DNA of 64,000 bases from Nageia nagi (taxonomy: Eukaryota; Pinophyta): contig JBITNC010000002.1 in assembly GCA_050084985.1 (NCBI GenBank), positions 11,222,001 to 11,286,000 of the forward strand, given 5' to 3'. The position numbers and the translations under genes were made by a program. This document shows, one piece after another, positions 49,514 to 61,815 of this stretch (position 1 is its first letter; each line of letters begins with the position of its first letter). The notes under the pieces are model-generated. The model was not told the origin of the DNA. It did not search any database and was given only the letters and a program-made list of their open reading frames with translations.

Positions 49514-51084
49514 GTGCAGTCCACTCACTCAATCTTATGCTAAAAAAGATTGAAAATAAAATTGATTGGATCAAAGAGTTGTATGTAGAGCCTAAGGACA
49601 TCCAGATGTTCATCACCAACCATCACATGTCATTGATCAAAGTTTGTTTTTAAATTTTTAAATTTTTAAATTTTAATTATTATTATTTTACTTTGCAGTA
49701 GGTTACAGATTCCCATTTTAGCTATAACACAATCATCTTGAGACGACTTGTGAACGTTAGAGATTCACTTTCTAGCATGGTGATTAGCCAAAATTGGTCT
49801 ACATGGAGGCAAAGCAACACTGAAAGGGCAACAAAAATTAAGAAGATGATATTAGATGACTCATGGTGGGATCGTGCGAAGTATCTCCTTAGTTTCATCG
49901 ATCCCATTTTATGTATGATTCGCTATACTGACATGGATAGGCCTTGCATTAGAGAGGTATATGATGACATCAACTAAATGATTGAGAAGATGAAGTGCAC
50001 CATAAATGCGAAAGAGCAAGACCCTCAAGAGACTTTCTTCAAACAAGTGCATGCATTGTCTCCAAAAGACTACAATAGTGAGATTCTTTTTGTGCTAGAA
50101 AGGGTTACCCCATATAGAGATTTTGAAGTGTCTAAAGGGTACAAGGCAACATTTGTTAGAGTACCTTGAAACTGAATTGCGAGATATTTTCACAAATGAG
50201 TTCATTGATTTTGTGCACTCAAATGGTTAAAGTATTATTGAGGCTCTTCGTGAGAGGCTCAAAATGGATGCTCATAGCTGGTGGTACTTCCATGGCCAAA
50301 ACTTCCAAAACCTACAACCCCTCACAATCAAAGTTTTATCACAAGTAAGAATACTAAATTTTTATTTTTTAGTCTTTGAATTTTCATTTATAGTTTTTAA
50401 TTTTTAAATTTTTTTTATTTTTATAATGTATAACTTTAATTATTTATTTAATATTTTGTCTTCATAGGTTGCTAGTTCATCTGCTTCGAATAGGAATTCG
50501 AGCACATATTCTTTCATCCACTCAGTAAAGTGCAATTAATTACACTAAAAAAAAGCGGAGAACTTAGTATATGTGCATTCCAACTTGCATCTCCTTTCAC
50601 ACAAACAAAATGACTACAAGCAAGCGGAGTTGAAGTTGTGCAATATAGAGATAAGCATACTGACTTGGATGTATCCAATTCCCACCATATTGCATTTGAT
50701 AACTTAGATAGCCAAAATGAACACACTATTGGTACAGGTGACAGTGGCACTACTTGTGGCTCATCTAATATTCCTACATCATCTAATGTTAATGATGATG
50801 ATGACTTTGTCGATTTAGAAAATGCATTTTACGATTAATCATTAAACTAATTGTTGAACTTGATATTATTATTTTAATATTGAACTTGAAGTTTGAATGA
50901 TGAATATTTAATATTTATCATGCATGTTTTAAATGGCATTCAAGTTTATGGTGGTTTTGTTATGTGTGAGTGATTTTTACCTGTTTTTTGTATGGGTTCT
51001 TTTTTGTATGGACAAACCCAAAGCCCAAAAGCACTTTTAGCCAAACTTGTGAACTGAACCACAATAGCAAAACCGACAACTTTG

Positions 51085-51147
51085 TATTTAAGTATTCTCA
51101 TTAATGCAAAGGTTACTCTTGAATCTTCCATTGTCTTCTAATAATCC
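51085..51147 (+). mobile_element. Copia 3' LTR, right part
   Basis: This is the continuation of the LTR interrupted at 43091, starting with the duplicated TATTTAAG and containing AAAGGTTACTCTTGA and CCATTGTCTTC, which match the 5' LTR near 39880-39910. Confidence 0.65.
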
Positions 51148-52541
51148 ATTCAATGAAGAAATGAAATTTATGCATTGAAGGATCCATATGCCTCAACCTA
51201 AGACCCTCCCTCCATCCAGGTGTACAAAGTATCATACTCTCCTCCAATCAAATAAGAAAGTTTTCATACATCTAGGTTGCATGCAAAAGTGAATAATTTC
51301 AAAAATGAGAATCAACTCTATAATCTTTGTGCTACACCAGAAGATCTAAAAGCATATGTCCAGACTCTAGACATAACATTATGCCTTTAATTGAAAATTG
51401 AGTAAGTTAATGGTTTGAAGCAATGTCATCTCTAGAGCAGATTATAGTGTATGCATCTACGGGGCCCTAGGCGGTGTGCGCCACCCCTCCTATATCTTGG
51501 AGACATCTTCAAGAAATAGGGAAGAAACATCGTCTAGATGCAAGGGTAATAGTGGTGCCATAGAGAAGAGGAATCAATGCCCTACCTTCTCTTTGCATGC
51601 TTTCTATGTCCAAATTGTGTGGAGCACGTGATGAGACGTTTATTCATGCAAGGAATCCAATTCCCTCCATGGAGTCCTTATGGGATTACTGGAAGGCCAA
51701 GAAATTCATATCCAAAAAGATAAAGTCTATTCGGGATCTAGGACTAAGATTCATCTAATGGAAAATATGGCTAGCGCAAAATGGAAGGACCTTCGAGGAA
51801 GAATTCAAAACAGTGGCGAAACCCTAGAAAACCCTAACAAGAAAGTTAACAAAAACTTTGGAGGCAAAAATTTGAGAAGAATCCCAAATTCCGAAAGAGC
51901 AAGACAAAATTTGGGGCAACCTAAGATTGGGGATGACTTCGGCCAAATAAACTAACAACACAAATTTTGCAAATATAGCAAATGAACTTCAATAGTTTGA
52001 AGATGTTGACTCTAAGTTAACATTGGGAAGAGACATGAAGCCATTCAAGAATAAACAAGAAAGCTAAGGAAAAACGAAAGTCCCCAAGCCCAATGGGAGA
52101 AAGGATGAAAGAAAGAAAGAAAATATATTAATGTCCTCTCGTAAACAAAAGCAATCAATGGGATTGAGCGGTACAAATGTATCAAGCAGCAAGAATAGAA
52201 ACTAAGAATCACAATATAGAAATAGGGGCTTAACCCCAAAAGAGAGTACATGATCGAAGAGTAAAATAGAATAGACAAGATTAGTGGGGAGGTAGGGCAC
52301 TCTCGTCTATATAACTAAGCATTGTTGGAGCTAAAGAAGGATGTAATCTACTGAGTCTGCAAAGGAATGGAGTTAGCACAAACTCGCTAGAAAAAGACTC
52401 ATTGTAAACACCTCAAATTTAGAAAGACGATTACTCAAATAAAGAAAGCTGATCTATCTTCTGAAACTGGACAAGAGGGGCAGGATACCAGATGCCACAA
52501 TGTAAACCAAAACATATTAGTAGAATGTTAATCTTTTCACT

Positions 52542-52580
<39 letters not shown>

Positions 52581-52796
52581 GTTTCAATGTATTTCAACAC
52601 ATCCCTAAGACAGTCAAGGATACCATCTGACATCCCTTTGGCTTAAATTGTAGGGTAAGAAGGATCTAAGATCTAACAAATAATAGCATTTCGTGTACCA
52701 TATAAGATCCAATCCTCTTGTAAACGAATTATGAAGAATTTAAATGGATATGCTCACCCGCATGTCTCAAGAAGAAAAGTCTATAAAACTCCATAC
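51148..52796. other. Intron 3, 5' end; no gene recognised
   Basis: It contains an open frame at 51680-51955 without recognised similarity and the AG microsatellite at 52544-52577. The frame may be part of an unrecognised element because AAACCCTAGAAAACCCTAAC-type words occur, but nothing firm can be said. Confidence 0.4.
52544..52577 (+). repeat. (AG)17 microsatellite
   Basis: An uninterrupted AG dinucleotide run of 34 bp, 220 bp from the 5' splice site of intron 3. Such runs are usually length-polymorphic. Confidence 0.95.
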
Positions 52797-52873
52797 CTGG
52801 CATGAGCTCTTCGTGCTTCTTCATATACAGGCGGTGGAGTTACAAGAACCACATGAGATGTATCTGAAAGACC
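52797..52873 (-). CDS. GDSL/SGNH esterase (CPRD49/IAH1-like), exon 3
   Basis: This 77-bp exon has acceptor TTTTCAG and donor AG|GTATGG. It encodes GLSDTSHVVLVTPPPVYEEA plus RRAHA. The VVLVTPPPV strand-loop is the standard core of this SGNH subfamily. It starts in phase 0, matching the end of exon 2, and ends with two bases of the Arg codon finished by exon 4. The short exon and its position match the five-exon layout of Arabidopsis CPRD49-like genes as I recall it. Confidence 0.92.
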
Positions 52874-53801
52874 CTGAAAATTCAACTCCGTTCAGGTTAT
52901 GAATATGAAAAAACAAGTCAGATATAATACAGAAAGGCATGCGGAGTGGTACTTCACAACCTAAATATTCAGTAAACATAACCACTAATGTATAATAACT
53001 TATTGGGTTCAAATATTTCCAACAAGGAACCCTTGTCAAAAATGCATTATTTAACAAAAATCTGATTCCTAAGGTTATAATTTTGATGTGAAAATTAAAC
53101 AATCAAAATATCTTGTTGGTAAAGGCAAAACATAACTAATTCTTTATGCAGACAAACCTGTCCATCTTCAACTAGATATGGATCTCCTCTATGAGAAGCT
53201 AAACTACCTTAAAGTTAACCATATGCCATAATTTATTCAGAGAAACAGGTTTTCTGTAGCAATTGACCATTATTGGTACCAACTAGATGAAACATCATAT
53301 CAAGACATTTCAACACAAATATTTAAATTCAAGCTTATGAAATACACCAAACATGTTGAAAGCTCTGAAGTGATACGGTGGCTCACATATCTAAAAATCC
53401 CTCCAGTTTGGTACATAAAGTAATTACGTAATATTGCAGATGACAAGAGGGCAATAATATGAATGACGTGATTCGTTTTACTGGAAAGTTTACAGCACAA
53501 TACGAAGAAACCAATAATCAAGGTGACAAATAAATATTGATAAAGGTTTATGTTTAACGAGGAATTTTCATCAATCTTTTTAACAAAGAATTTCCCTACT
53601 AAGCTACAATTGAAGTAACATCCAGAAAGTCTGCAAGATTTGATATCAAACATTCTGGACATGCAAGAGCTTCAGGGACAATACTACAGGGCATGGCAAA
53701 TCTTAATCCTTGATGTTTCTGTCAAGTTCTTTCTTTGTCTTCTATTCTACATATTTTGTGGTGTGTCAAGCAGATCATCTATTCACCTGGAACCACCATG
53801 A

Positions 53802-53946
53802 GTGAAATTGCTAATGGTTTATAATCTAAGCCAAAAACACATGCATGCAATTGCTGATGGTTTATAACCTAAGTCAAAAACACAAGAATAAAATTGTTAA
53901 TGGTTTATAACCTAAGTCAAAAGCACATGCACGAAATTGCTAATGG
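53802..53946 (+). repeat. Three tandem copies of a roughly 50-bp unit in intron 2
   Basis: AATGGTTTATAATCTAAG-type words with CAAAAACACATGCA and AAATTGCTAATGG recur three times in tandem. It is a local expansion in the short intron 2 with no evident function. Confidence 0.75.
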
Positions 53947-54038
53947 ATTATCTAAAATAAGCTAACAACTGATGGAGCTTTCTCTTTGCATGCAAGCATC
54001 GAATAATAGAAAGAAGATTTACTAAAATTAGCACCTAC

Positions 54039-54179
54039 CTTGATATGTACACAGATTTGTTGAAGGTTCGCTTTATACTCTGGAAGCGGCACATGTTGCC
54101 CCTTTCCACTGGGGAGAGGAAAGGCAGCATCATTGGCTCCAAAAAACACTATCACTAGAGCAGGTTGGGATGGATGGTC
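54039..54179 (-). CDS. GDSL/SGNH esterase (CPRD49/IAH1-like), exon 2
   Basis: This 141-bp exon of 47 codons has acceptor GTCTTCAG and donor AAG|GTAGGT, and is in phase 0 at both ends. It encodes QPALVIVFFGANDAAFPLPS, which contains SGNH block III (G-A-N-D, with the oxyanion-hole Asn), then GQHVPLPEYKANLQQIC. The missing upstream exon should hold the GDS catalytic serine block and about 60 residues. I searched 54180-64000 by eye on the minus strand and found none. Exons 2-5 together have no stop, frameshift or bad splice site, so the gene may well be functional. Confidence 0.93.
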
Positions 54180-56330
54180 CTGAAGACAAATAGTAATTCA
54201 TAAGTGAAAGAAAAGTATCTTGAATTTGATCATGAACCAAAGTTAACAAAAATATAGAGTTTACCATTGGAATAGATTCATACAGCTTCATAGAAAGTAT
54301 CACATTGACATGATAACCCTACAGTCTGAGTGAAGCTCAAGATTTTATCAATTACTACTTGGAAGGAATATAATCTAATTCAACGACCAAATATTTTAGC
54401 AGCATTTCAAGTTGGGGAGAATTAACAACTACCCGACCGCAAGATTTACAAAATAGATATACAAAAAAGAAAATATTTTTTACAGAACTAAATAATAATA
54501 CCAGATATTTTAATAAGTAATACACACAACTAGTGGCAGTTGTATAATACCAATTTTAACTTCGGAATCAGAATTAAAGTGATTCCAAAATGTGATGCAT
54601 CAAAAAAAACATTTGCGTAAATTGCATATCCTCTCATCTTATTTAGGACAGAAAGCTTCTCAAAGCATTATGTGATGATGTAAATTTATTAGTCAGCTTT
54701 CACTTAAGAGAATTACACTTCAGCTACCTATAATTACCCAAAGTGGACCCAGTTGGCATTTAACGCTAACTTAGAGAATTACCTCAAGTAGGCCCAAATT
54801 AGCGTTTAATGCTAACTTAAAGAATTCCACTTAAGTTAGCCTAGAATTACTTAAGTGGGTGCAAATTAGCATGTTTGCATAAATCAAGTAAACCACTTAA
54901 ATAAAGTCATTATAAATAGTTAAAATGCAATTTCAAGTCTCTACAGGTAACCTTCCCCTTCGTTTCACATGAAGATTTTGAGTCATGACCCTTAACATAT
55001 CAAATATTAATTTTTACATAAAACAAAAATAAGTTGAACTTTTAGATACTACCTTTTTGAAGTTGTAACACCATCAACTCCAATAACAAAAAATTACTCA
55101 AAGAAACTTTACTAAAGTATGTGTAATAAACTCTCTTCTACTACAACCGCCTCTCCATGCAATTGTAATTTGTAAGCAAGTCTTTTGTAGTGCAAAGTCA
55201 AGTCTCAATATACAGTATAAGAAATAATAATCATCACATTAAGATGGGTTCAGCGTATGAATGTCACATATATTGATTACTTGATTGGAAACTTCTTAAC
55301 AGCAGAAATGCAAAGCTGCATACAAACATGAGTAAACATAATGCTCAAGTCAAAGCTACAAAGAAAATACTCTACATTGGATGTGGAATTGTTTGTTTTA
55401 TTCTACCAAAAATTCCTAATTTTAATGGGACAGCAGTGTTAAAAGTTTACATTTGGAAAGGTGGATTGTTCCATGACCATCAACAGCCCTGTCTCACACC
55501 ACGCTTACATTTAAGGAACCTACCTACCTGGCTTTGATACCATAGTATGAACTTGCACCAGCTACGAATCAAACCCAGGACTTCATTCATGTAGACTTCT
55601 AGAGGAGACCATGTTTTGTTTTGGACTAATGCATTCCATGCTACATAACCAAAAATATAAATGTTTACCACTGATTATGATGAACAAATAATAGAATGAA
55701 TCTAGATTTCAGCATGCCGCTTGAACTTTGAAATGAAATTGAGCAAAGAGAACCACAACAGACACTTAATGCGCACGCTAATCTAGCTGATGTTGGAATA
55801 TTGTGATCATACCATGCACCAATTTGCCTGAAACACATTTTGTTGCAACATCTCTAACCCTAAAATCAAAAGCTAAAAGTTAAAAACTATACATACATGA
55901 GAAACAAAAGTAAAAAGGAGTGTAGCCATAGTGGTTATGTTACACTTTAGAGTTTACTATACTATTGTTAGTGACAGTTCCTCATATGTATTTCAATTTA
56001 ACATTTGTGTTTGAATGTTTTAATTGAAAACTATATTTTTGTACCAGCAGTAATGGATATAAAGAAAACTCACAACTGCATTTTTGTACAAATGTTTTTA
56101 TTATAGAATGGATATAGTTATGTTGGAGTTTACTGTACTATTGCTAGTGACAGTTCTTAATAATACTATCAAATATGTATTTGACATTTGTGTTTGAATG
56201 TTCTTACTTTTTAATTGAAAACAATATTTTTGTACCCTTCTATACTGTATTTTTGAAAACCTTAAACAGTATTTGTTGTAACAGCAATAATAGATATAAC
56301 AAAAACCTATATTGCACAAAGTTGCAAGGA
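54180..56330. other. Intron 1, proximal part; minor repeats only
   Basis: It holds about three diverged copies of a 65-bp unit at roughly 54715-54870 (words AATTAGC.TTTAACGCTAACTTA). On the minus strand at 55500-55620 there is a segment with TGGTATCAAAGCC and GGGTTTGATTCG that could be a retroelement or SINE edge. No coding exon is recognised. Confidence 0.4.
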
Positions 56331-57469
56331 CAGGTACGACCGAGTATCAAGGGACATGTTTCTAGGATGGAGATGAGTGGCATCCCCCTTGGATAATTGT
56401 AATTAATTATAGAATCCAATGGATTCCCCCTTTTCATATAACTAATTATTTAATTGTGCTTTATTAGTTAGTACTTGGAATAGAAGACATAATGGGCCAT
56501 TGGACCCCACAGTGAACCCCAAGTGGGATGTCTCCCTCCCAAGTGTAGTTTAGTATGATTTAATGTACTTTTAGATCCCAAAATATGATTGTGGGAATCC
56601 CAAGACTTATTTAGCACTTAGAGCATGGATAGTCACTTAATGGCCCCAACGTTGAGATTGGGAGCACTTGTACACATGCGCCAACCTTGGGGAGACTCCT
56701 AGACCCCCACATTGAGCCATGACACCCACGCATGCCCCCTAGATACCCACACATGACTCCTTGACCCATGCATGCCTTCTTACACCCATGTTGAGCTTAA
56801 GCACCCACGTGGAGCATTAGGGAGGCCCAGATACCCACGTTGGGCCTAGAATGACCCCTAGGCACCATCATTGGAATTTGAGAGGTTGGGTGATAACTTT
56901 CAGGTGAGATCCAGATCCAGTTTCACCTATATTAGGCCTTGGCGCATCATTGTTGGATATATAGATTATTGATTATTACTCATACTGTCTAGTGGACAGA
57001 AGTCTTAGTGCAGCATCAGGCAACATCCCTAAGTGCAGAATCTAGTAGGGTTAACAGGCTGAGGGATCTTGTTGATCTACGGTTAAGGTGCAACATCTTA
57101 GTCCATCTAGTGGCATTCCGAGGCCGCATTACTACCATTTAGTTGGTCGCCAAGGTTTGGAAAGAGCTCCTTCGATGGAGAGGATTCAGATTCTAGGGAG
57201 TGAGGTTGTCCCATTCAGTGATCCGTCTGTCCAACATTGATCACATTCATTATGCCCTAGTTGGCTCCTTGGAGGCCAACGTTGAGCCTTGTGTGCCTAG
57301 TATTGTATCATTGTCCATTTTGTATCATTAATACAAGTCGTGGGCTATTGGATCTCATGTTTTTTTGTGCACTTGTCCATATTTGCAACATTGTGATGTA
57401 TTTGATAGTTAATGCATGTATGAGCCAGACGTTGGCATTTGTATGTTGATTGAGCTTGTATTTGGTGCC

Positions 57470-58599
57470 TATTGGGGGCTTTTCCTTTCCTACCCCTGCA
57501 AGTTGGCAAGTAGTATCGCAGGGCTTAGTGGAAAGACTCCAACACCCGAGTGGTAGGGTGTCACCCCTACCCGTTATGAGGATTGTTCACCTCAAAGGTT
57601 AGAAAGTGAAGGGTGCATGGGCTTACTCAGGTGCTTTGGTAGAGATGCTTTCAGCTATTACCAACTCAAATGAAATTTGTTACTCAAGGACTCGAAGGGT
57701 CTCTCTAATCCAGTGAGGTTGTTTCTCGAAGAGAAATAAAAAAATAAAAGGAGTTTGTTAGGAAAGCTGCACAAAAAATGGAAAAATAAAGAAAAGGGGT
57801 TGTTTGTGAAGAGACGGTGATATATGAATGGGGCTCTAGGGCAATGTTCTCACCGATTAGTGTGAATTTCAGAGACTTGACACGCACGGGTTTGTTCTAG
57901 GTTCCATGCATTCCCAATCCGACTTGTCAGGCAACAACAAGAATACCTCAACAAGGGAAGCTTGAAGCTAAAGCGATGGAAAGCTAGGATAGGATGGGGT
58001 AAGACTCAATGATGGAATGAAGTTCCTAGGTTAAACGACATATGCTAGTTCTCTTGGAAGACACTAATCCAAAGTGAAAACTACAAAACGTTACAACTAC
58101 ACACCACTTAGAACGTTTCGTAGGATCTACAAGCACTCTTTTGTCCACCTTTTAGAAGATTTACAAAATGAACCAAACATTCAAGATAGCATAGAGAAAT
58201 AACATACAATGACATCCATAGTCTCAAATAAGAACATGCTCACTTCAATTAATTGAGATTTATATAAAAATTGCAAAAAAAAAAAGGAAACTTGCAAGTT
58301 TGGAAGAATAGTGTAAGTAGTCCAATTTTGCACAAAATGTCTAATCCCTTACAAATGACCCGAAATGGGCTATATATAGTTTTAGAGCAACTCTAAATGT
58401 TGTCCTAACCCTAATTGCAACTTACGAGAAAATAAAATATGATCCAATCAAAATATGCCACATGGCGTTACAAGATATCTTCCAAGTTGGTGGGAGCACA
58501 TCCTCATCCATCACAAATTTGGGAATTATTAACAAATAAATTCAAGTTTCCAATCATAACTATGAAATAAAATAAAATAAAGTATAACAAGTATTGTGA
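57470..58599 (-). other. E2 3' region with terminal hairpin
   Basis: This is non-coding sequence between the ORF and the element end. A hairpin with 7-bp arms GGTAGGG/CCCTACC and a 6-nt loop (57552-57571) lies 82 bp from the end, where E1 has a hairpin of different sequence. CTGCGATA (57521-57514) and the purine tract GGGGTAGGAAAGGAAAAG just inside the end are shared with or similar to E1. The purine tract would serve as a polypurine tract if this were a retroelement. Confidence 0.5.
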
Positions 58600-61500
58600 C
58601 TAGGCGTTTGGTGGGCCGAATGCCTCTACACACCCCTCAAAGTCGTCATCTAGGAATTTGGCTGTGAGCTCCAATCCATCCAGCATCTCTGATAACCTAG
58701 GCTTGTTCTCAGCCTTGTAGCGCTCCACCTTGTCTACTATCCTCAACATGTCCTTCTCCCATGCATGAGCTTTAAGCAAATGCTCCAAGTGACTACCAGT
58801 CTGGAACGTGTTGATATCTTCAGTCATAATCAAGTTGTGAAGGAAGTGCCTCACTTCTGCCACCACCAGGTCTCTGTCTCGGATGCCTGCATCATCATCA
58901 AGGAACTTTACCTAGAACTCCATTTGCTCAAGGCAAGTGTTTGCTTTGTCATTGAGCTTCTACACATCCTTTTGCACCTCTTGGAATCGAGTGGCAATTT
59001 GATTGACCACACCCAAATAGAACCAATATTCTTTGCAGAACTTCACATCTTCTGGTCTACGATTCTGTGTCATCTCAAACTACATGATCATGTGCCACCT
59101 AGAATCCAGGATTCTGAGAAAACTAGTTCTCTCCAAAATGATATCTTTGAGCTTTTGCTCCTCGAGTGCTACCCTCTCTAGTGCTCTAACAAATCGCTGA
59201 ACTACTGCCAAGACCTCATCTATGTGCTTTTGTTTTATCGCAATCATACCTTCCTTAAGTGGCTTGATCTTCTGGAGTTCTTCGGTGGGTACCTTAGCCA
59301 ACTCCAATTCTTTTGTCAACTTCTTCTATGTAGCTAACTCCTTGAGGCCCTTAATCTCCTTATCTTTCATCATACCATCTTTGGTGATGACCTCAACATT
59401 GGAGATGATTGCATGTTTCCGACCAGCCAAACCGATAGGATCTGTATTAATGATCTAGTTAATCTGCCTAATGTCTTTTGGGCGTTGTGGGTTCTCCTTG
59501 TCAACTATTATAGTCTTAATGTGTATAGCATTATCGGCCAAGTGGACATACATCTAGGATTTTCCTGGACAGGTGGAGCTTTCTCCTACTTGGTCATCCT
59601 TTTTCCTTGCTCCAAATTCTTTTTCGACGTCCATATTGAACACATCAAGGCACTCCTCCATGTTGACACCCCACTCATCCATGGGTGATGGCTGATAAGT
59701 GTCCACAACGACCTCTTGATTGGCAAGAGTGTTCCTCTTTATTCTCTTCGAGGGTCTCTCCTCTTCCTATTCATCATGCTAATCATCTGAAGCTCGTATG
59801 GCCCAATACTGCGAAGTCCTCTTCAATTGAGCCCTCTGTATTATCTCTAAAACTAGTTCTCTGCTTCTCTCTATAGATAGCCCTTACATTGTATGCCTAC
59901 AAGTCTCCTTTAAAATCTCCACAGACACATCTTCTTGTTGCGCATCGAGGATCTCCTCATCCTGGACCATATTCTACTCCTGTTCATCCTCCGATACTCC
60001 AACCTCTCCTTCTTCTTGGTTTTCATTGGGCCTATAAGAGGGACTGGAGGCTACCAACCCAGATGGTGATACAACAGGTGACGTCGCAACTATGGTGGCT
60101 CTAGGTGGTCTAGGTGGTGGAGAAGGATCTTGATGTCTATTTCGCACACACCTTACTACCTTATCTGTGGCTACCTGCTCTAGTTCCCTTGCATCATGCT
60201 CATCCATGGTGGCCTACACTTGCCATACAACTCATTCAACTAGGTTCTTGCCACGCATCGTTGCATACTACCCAACAGGTGTCTTGTTTACAAGAGAAGA
60301 CTAGGTGACCTTGGAAGTACACTCTTGAATTCTTCTTCCTTTGTTCCGTGAGAGTCTCTTGCTAATTGTGGCTTCCACACGGTGTTGCTCATCACTTGCA
60401 TTCTTCTGTACCCTTTCTCTTATCCTCTTGATATCTACCTCATTGCTGATATTCCGGAAAGGTTCCTCGTCTGCAAGTGGCTAATGTTCATAGGGTTTCT
60501 TCCTTTCCTTCATGAAGAATGAGTGCAACCTGTGGTCCGGATCATAGTGGTTGGTGGAAGGCATCTTCTTGAAGTTGAACCTAGCCAACTCTTCTTTCAT
60601 AGCGTCCACATCTGTCCAAAATTTACATTGGTATTCTCCCACAGCGATCGATAGATTTGATGTAGTCGATTTCTTCTGCCACACCTATTCGTGTAAAACA
60701 GTCGATTGCCTCATCATCTCCATTAGCAAAATCCTGTTATTCACGAACCCTGACAATTGATAGGGTTGTACGGATGATCCATTTATACAAATATAAGAGA
60801 AGTGTTGGTGATGGAGGAAGAAATTGCAATGCTTCTTCAAAGCATCTTGGGCAGAATTGGAGATCCGTGCAACTGTGATCTCTCCCTTAAGTTCCTTATA
60901 TATCTCATATTCCCATCCATCGTTTTTCATTGTGAAACTATCCCACCTTCTCTCTAACTTCCACTTGGGATAGCACTTCCAAATGGAGTAAGTTCCTCTT
61001 TCTATCCAAGCCGTCTCACCCTGCACTATAACCCTGTATCTGCCGTGGAGCAACATGTATCCTAGGTATGAATTGAGGTAGAATTTAGGAGTTGTATCAA
61101 TGGATGACAATTGATCGGCTATTGAGTCTCTCAACACCTTGCTCCATTGGATCCTTCTGCCTCTAGCAATCTCAAGAATGAACCCAAAGAACTCCTTCCT
61201 GAATTTTGAAGCATCTTCCTTAAAGAGAACTTTGGATAATAGGAGAATCATTAACTTGACTATCGGGTAGAAGTTGGTGCGAGGAGCATTGATGAGTGCA
61301 TTTCCCTTCAACCCGTGATGTTCTTCGAACATCCAACTCTTAATAGCAATGGATGCCCTGGGAGTCTCTTGGTAGCATGCGAGTGACCTAGCTTCGCTAT
61401 ATTCATAGTCACCCTCGGAAGTCCATTGAAATGCTGCTTTAATAGCTTTAGGGAGAAAATCCATAATGATGTCTCGGAGGATTCTCTCTCCCTTCTGCCA

Positions 61501-61815
61501 ATGGTGACCGACTTCCATGCACAACTCAAGGAATGAAGCTGTGAAAGGGATGAAGGTGCAAGTGGAGAGCTCGGAGAAGAAGACAATGCCTTGCTTTAGG
61601 TCGGTGGAAGGAAGCCCACGAATGCTCTCCCTCATCTGCATGGGGTCTATGTTTTGCCAATCAGTATCTCCGATGGTTGCAAAACCATTCCTCGAGAACC
61701 TGGCCCCTTAGGGAAGGGCTTGTTGTCTCTCAAGAATGGAGATGACACAATCTTGTTTCAACCGCTCGAGGTCCTTAGCAAAATCAAGAGCCGAATTGCC
61801 CTTGAAGGGAGTCAT
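58600..61815 (-). pseudogene. E2 long ORF, stop-riddled but frame-intact
   Basis: From ATG (61815-61813) to TAG (58602-58600) the span is 3,216 bp, the same as in E1, and I find one single frame throughout. It carries roughly fifteen in-frame stops, mostly TAG (for example 61710 TAA, 60687 TAG, 60483 TAG, 59976 TAG). The longest open piece, 318 codons (61641-60685), holds the conserved N-terminal domain: LELCMEVGHHW, NFYPIVKLMILLLSKV, KFYLNSYLGYMLLHGRYRV, DGWEYEIYKELKGEITVARI and NNRILLMEMMRQ. A Pro-rich stretch (SPPPRPPRA), an acidic segment, a basic SKRIKRN patch and a coiled-coil-like C-terminus follow, ending with a DDDFEG motif that parallels GDDFEA in E1. Function unknown. Confidence 0.75.

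Larger units (their letters stand above)
43764..50838 (+). pseudogene. Outer hAT transposase, broken
   Basis: It begins MATSSTNTSQ at 43764 with a BED-type finger (WKCNGCGVQY ... GIPRKGIKACP; the usual His after KA has become Arg). After a non-coding interruption the core resumes at about 45066: ANGLSFNVV, EDSFQPIRDSW, VVQVITDNN and FWTP. The inner hAT breaks it there, and VHSLNLMLKKI follows at 49520. A further exon (49700-50169) has WSTWRQ and SWWDRAKYLLSFIDPI. The hAT dimerisation tail (STYSFIHSV, AENLVYVHSNL) lies at about 50500-50640, and an acidic C-terminus ends at 50838. Stops and one late frameshift are present. It would excise and reinsert hAT ends. Confidence 0.8.
43092..51084 (+). 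mobile_element. Outer hAT transposon with nested insertions
   Basis: The ends are CAGAGTTATC... and ...GACAACTTTG, imperfect terminal inverted repeats (CAGAGTTATCAAGTTCGTCGGTT against CAAAGTTGTCGGTTTTG). The flanks are a perfect 8-bp target duplication TATTTAAG (43084-43091 and 51085-51092), the hAT signature. It interrupts the copia 3' LTR. It carries a decayed BED-finger transposase and is itself split by the inner hAT (45599-49513) and probably by an unclassified insert at about 44165-45060. Without the inner hAT it would be about 4.1 kb. Confidence 0.9.

Noticed and set aside
55500-55680. Possible SINE or copia primer-site fragment (TGGTATCAAAGCC, GGGTTTGATTCG on the minus strand)
   Set aside because: Short matches only; neither an A box at the right spacing nor an LTR could be found, so it is mentioned only in the spacer entry.
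57261-57449. Similar 60-70-codon frames beginning MAP(W/E)RPTL in three places (10344 and 35824 on minus, 57261 on plus)
   Set aside because: They recur because they lie in the same part of solo LTRs A, B and C; the B copy is frame-disturbed, so this is LTR sequence, not a conserved small protein.
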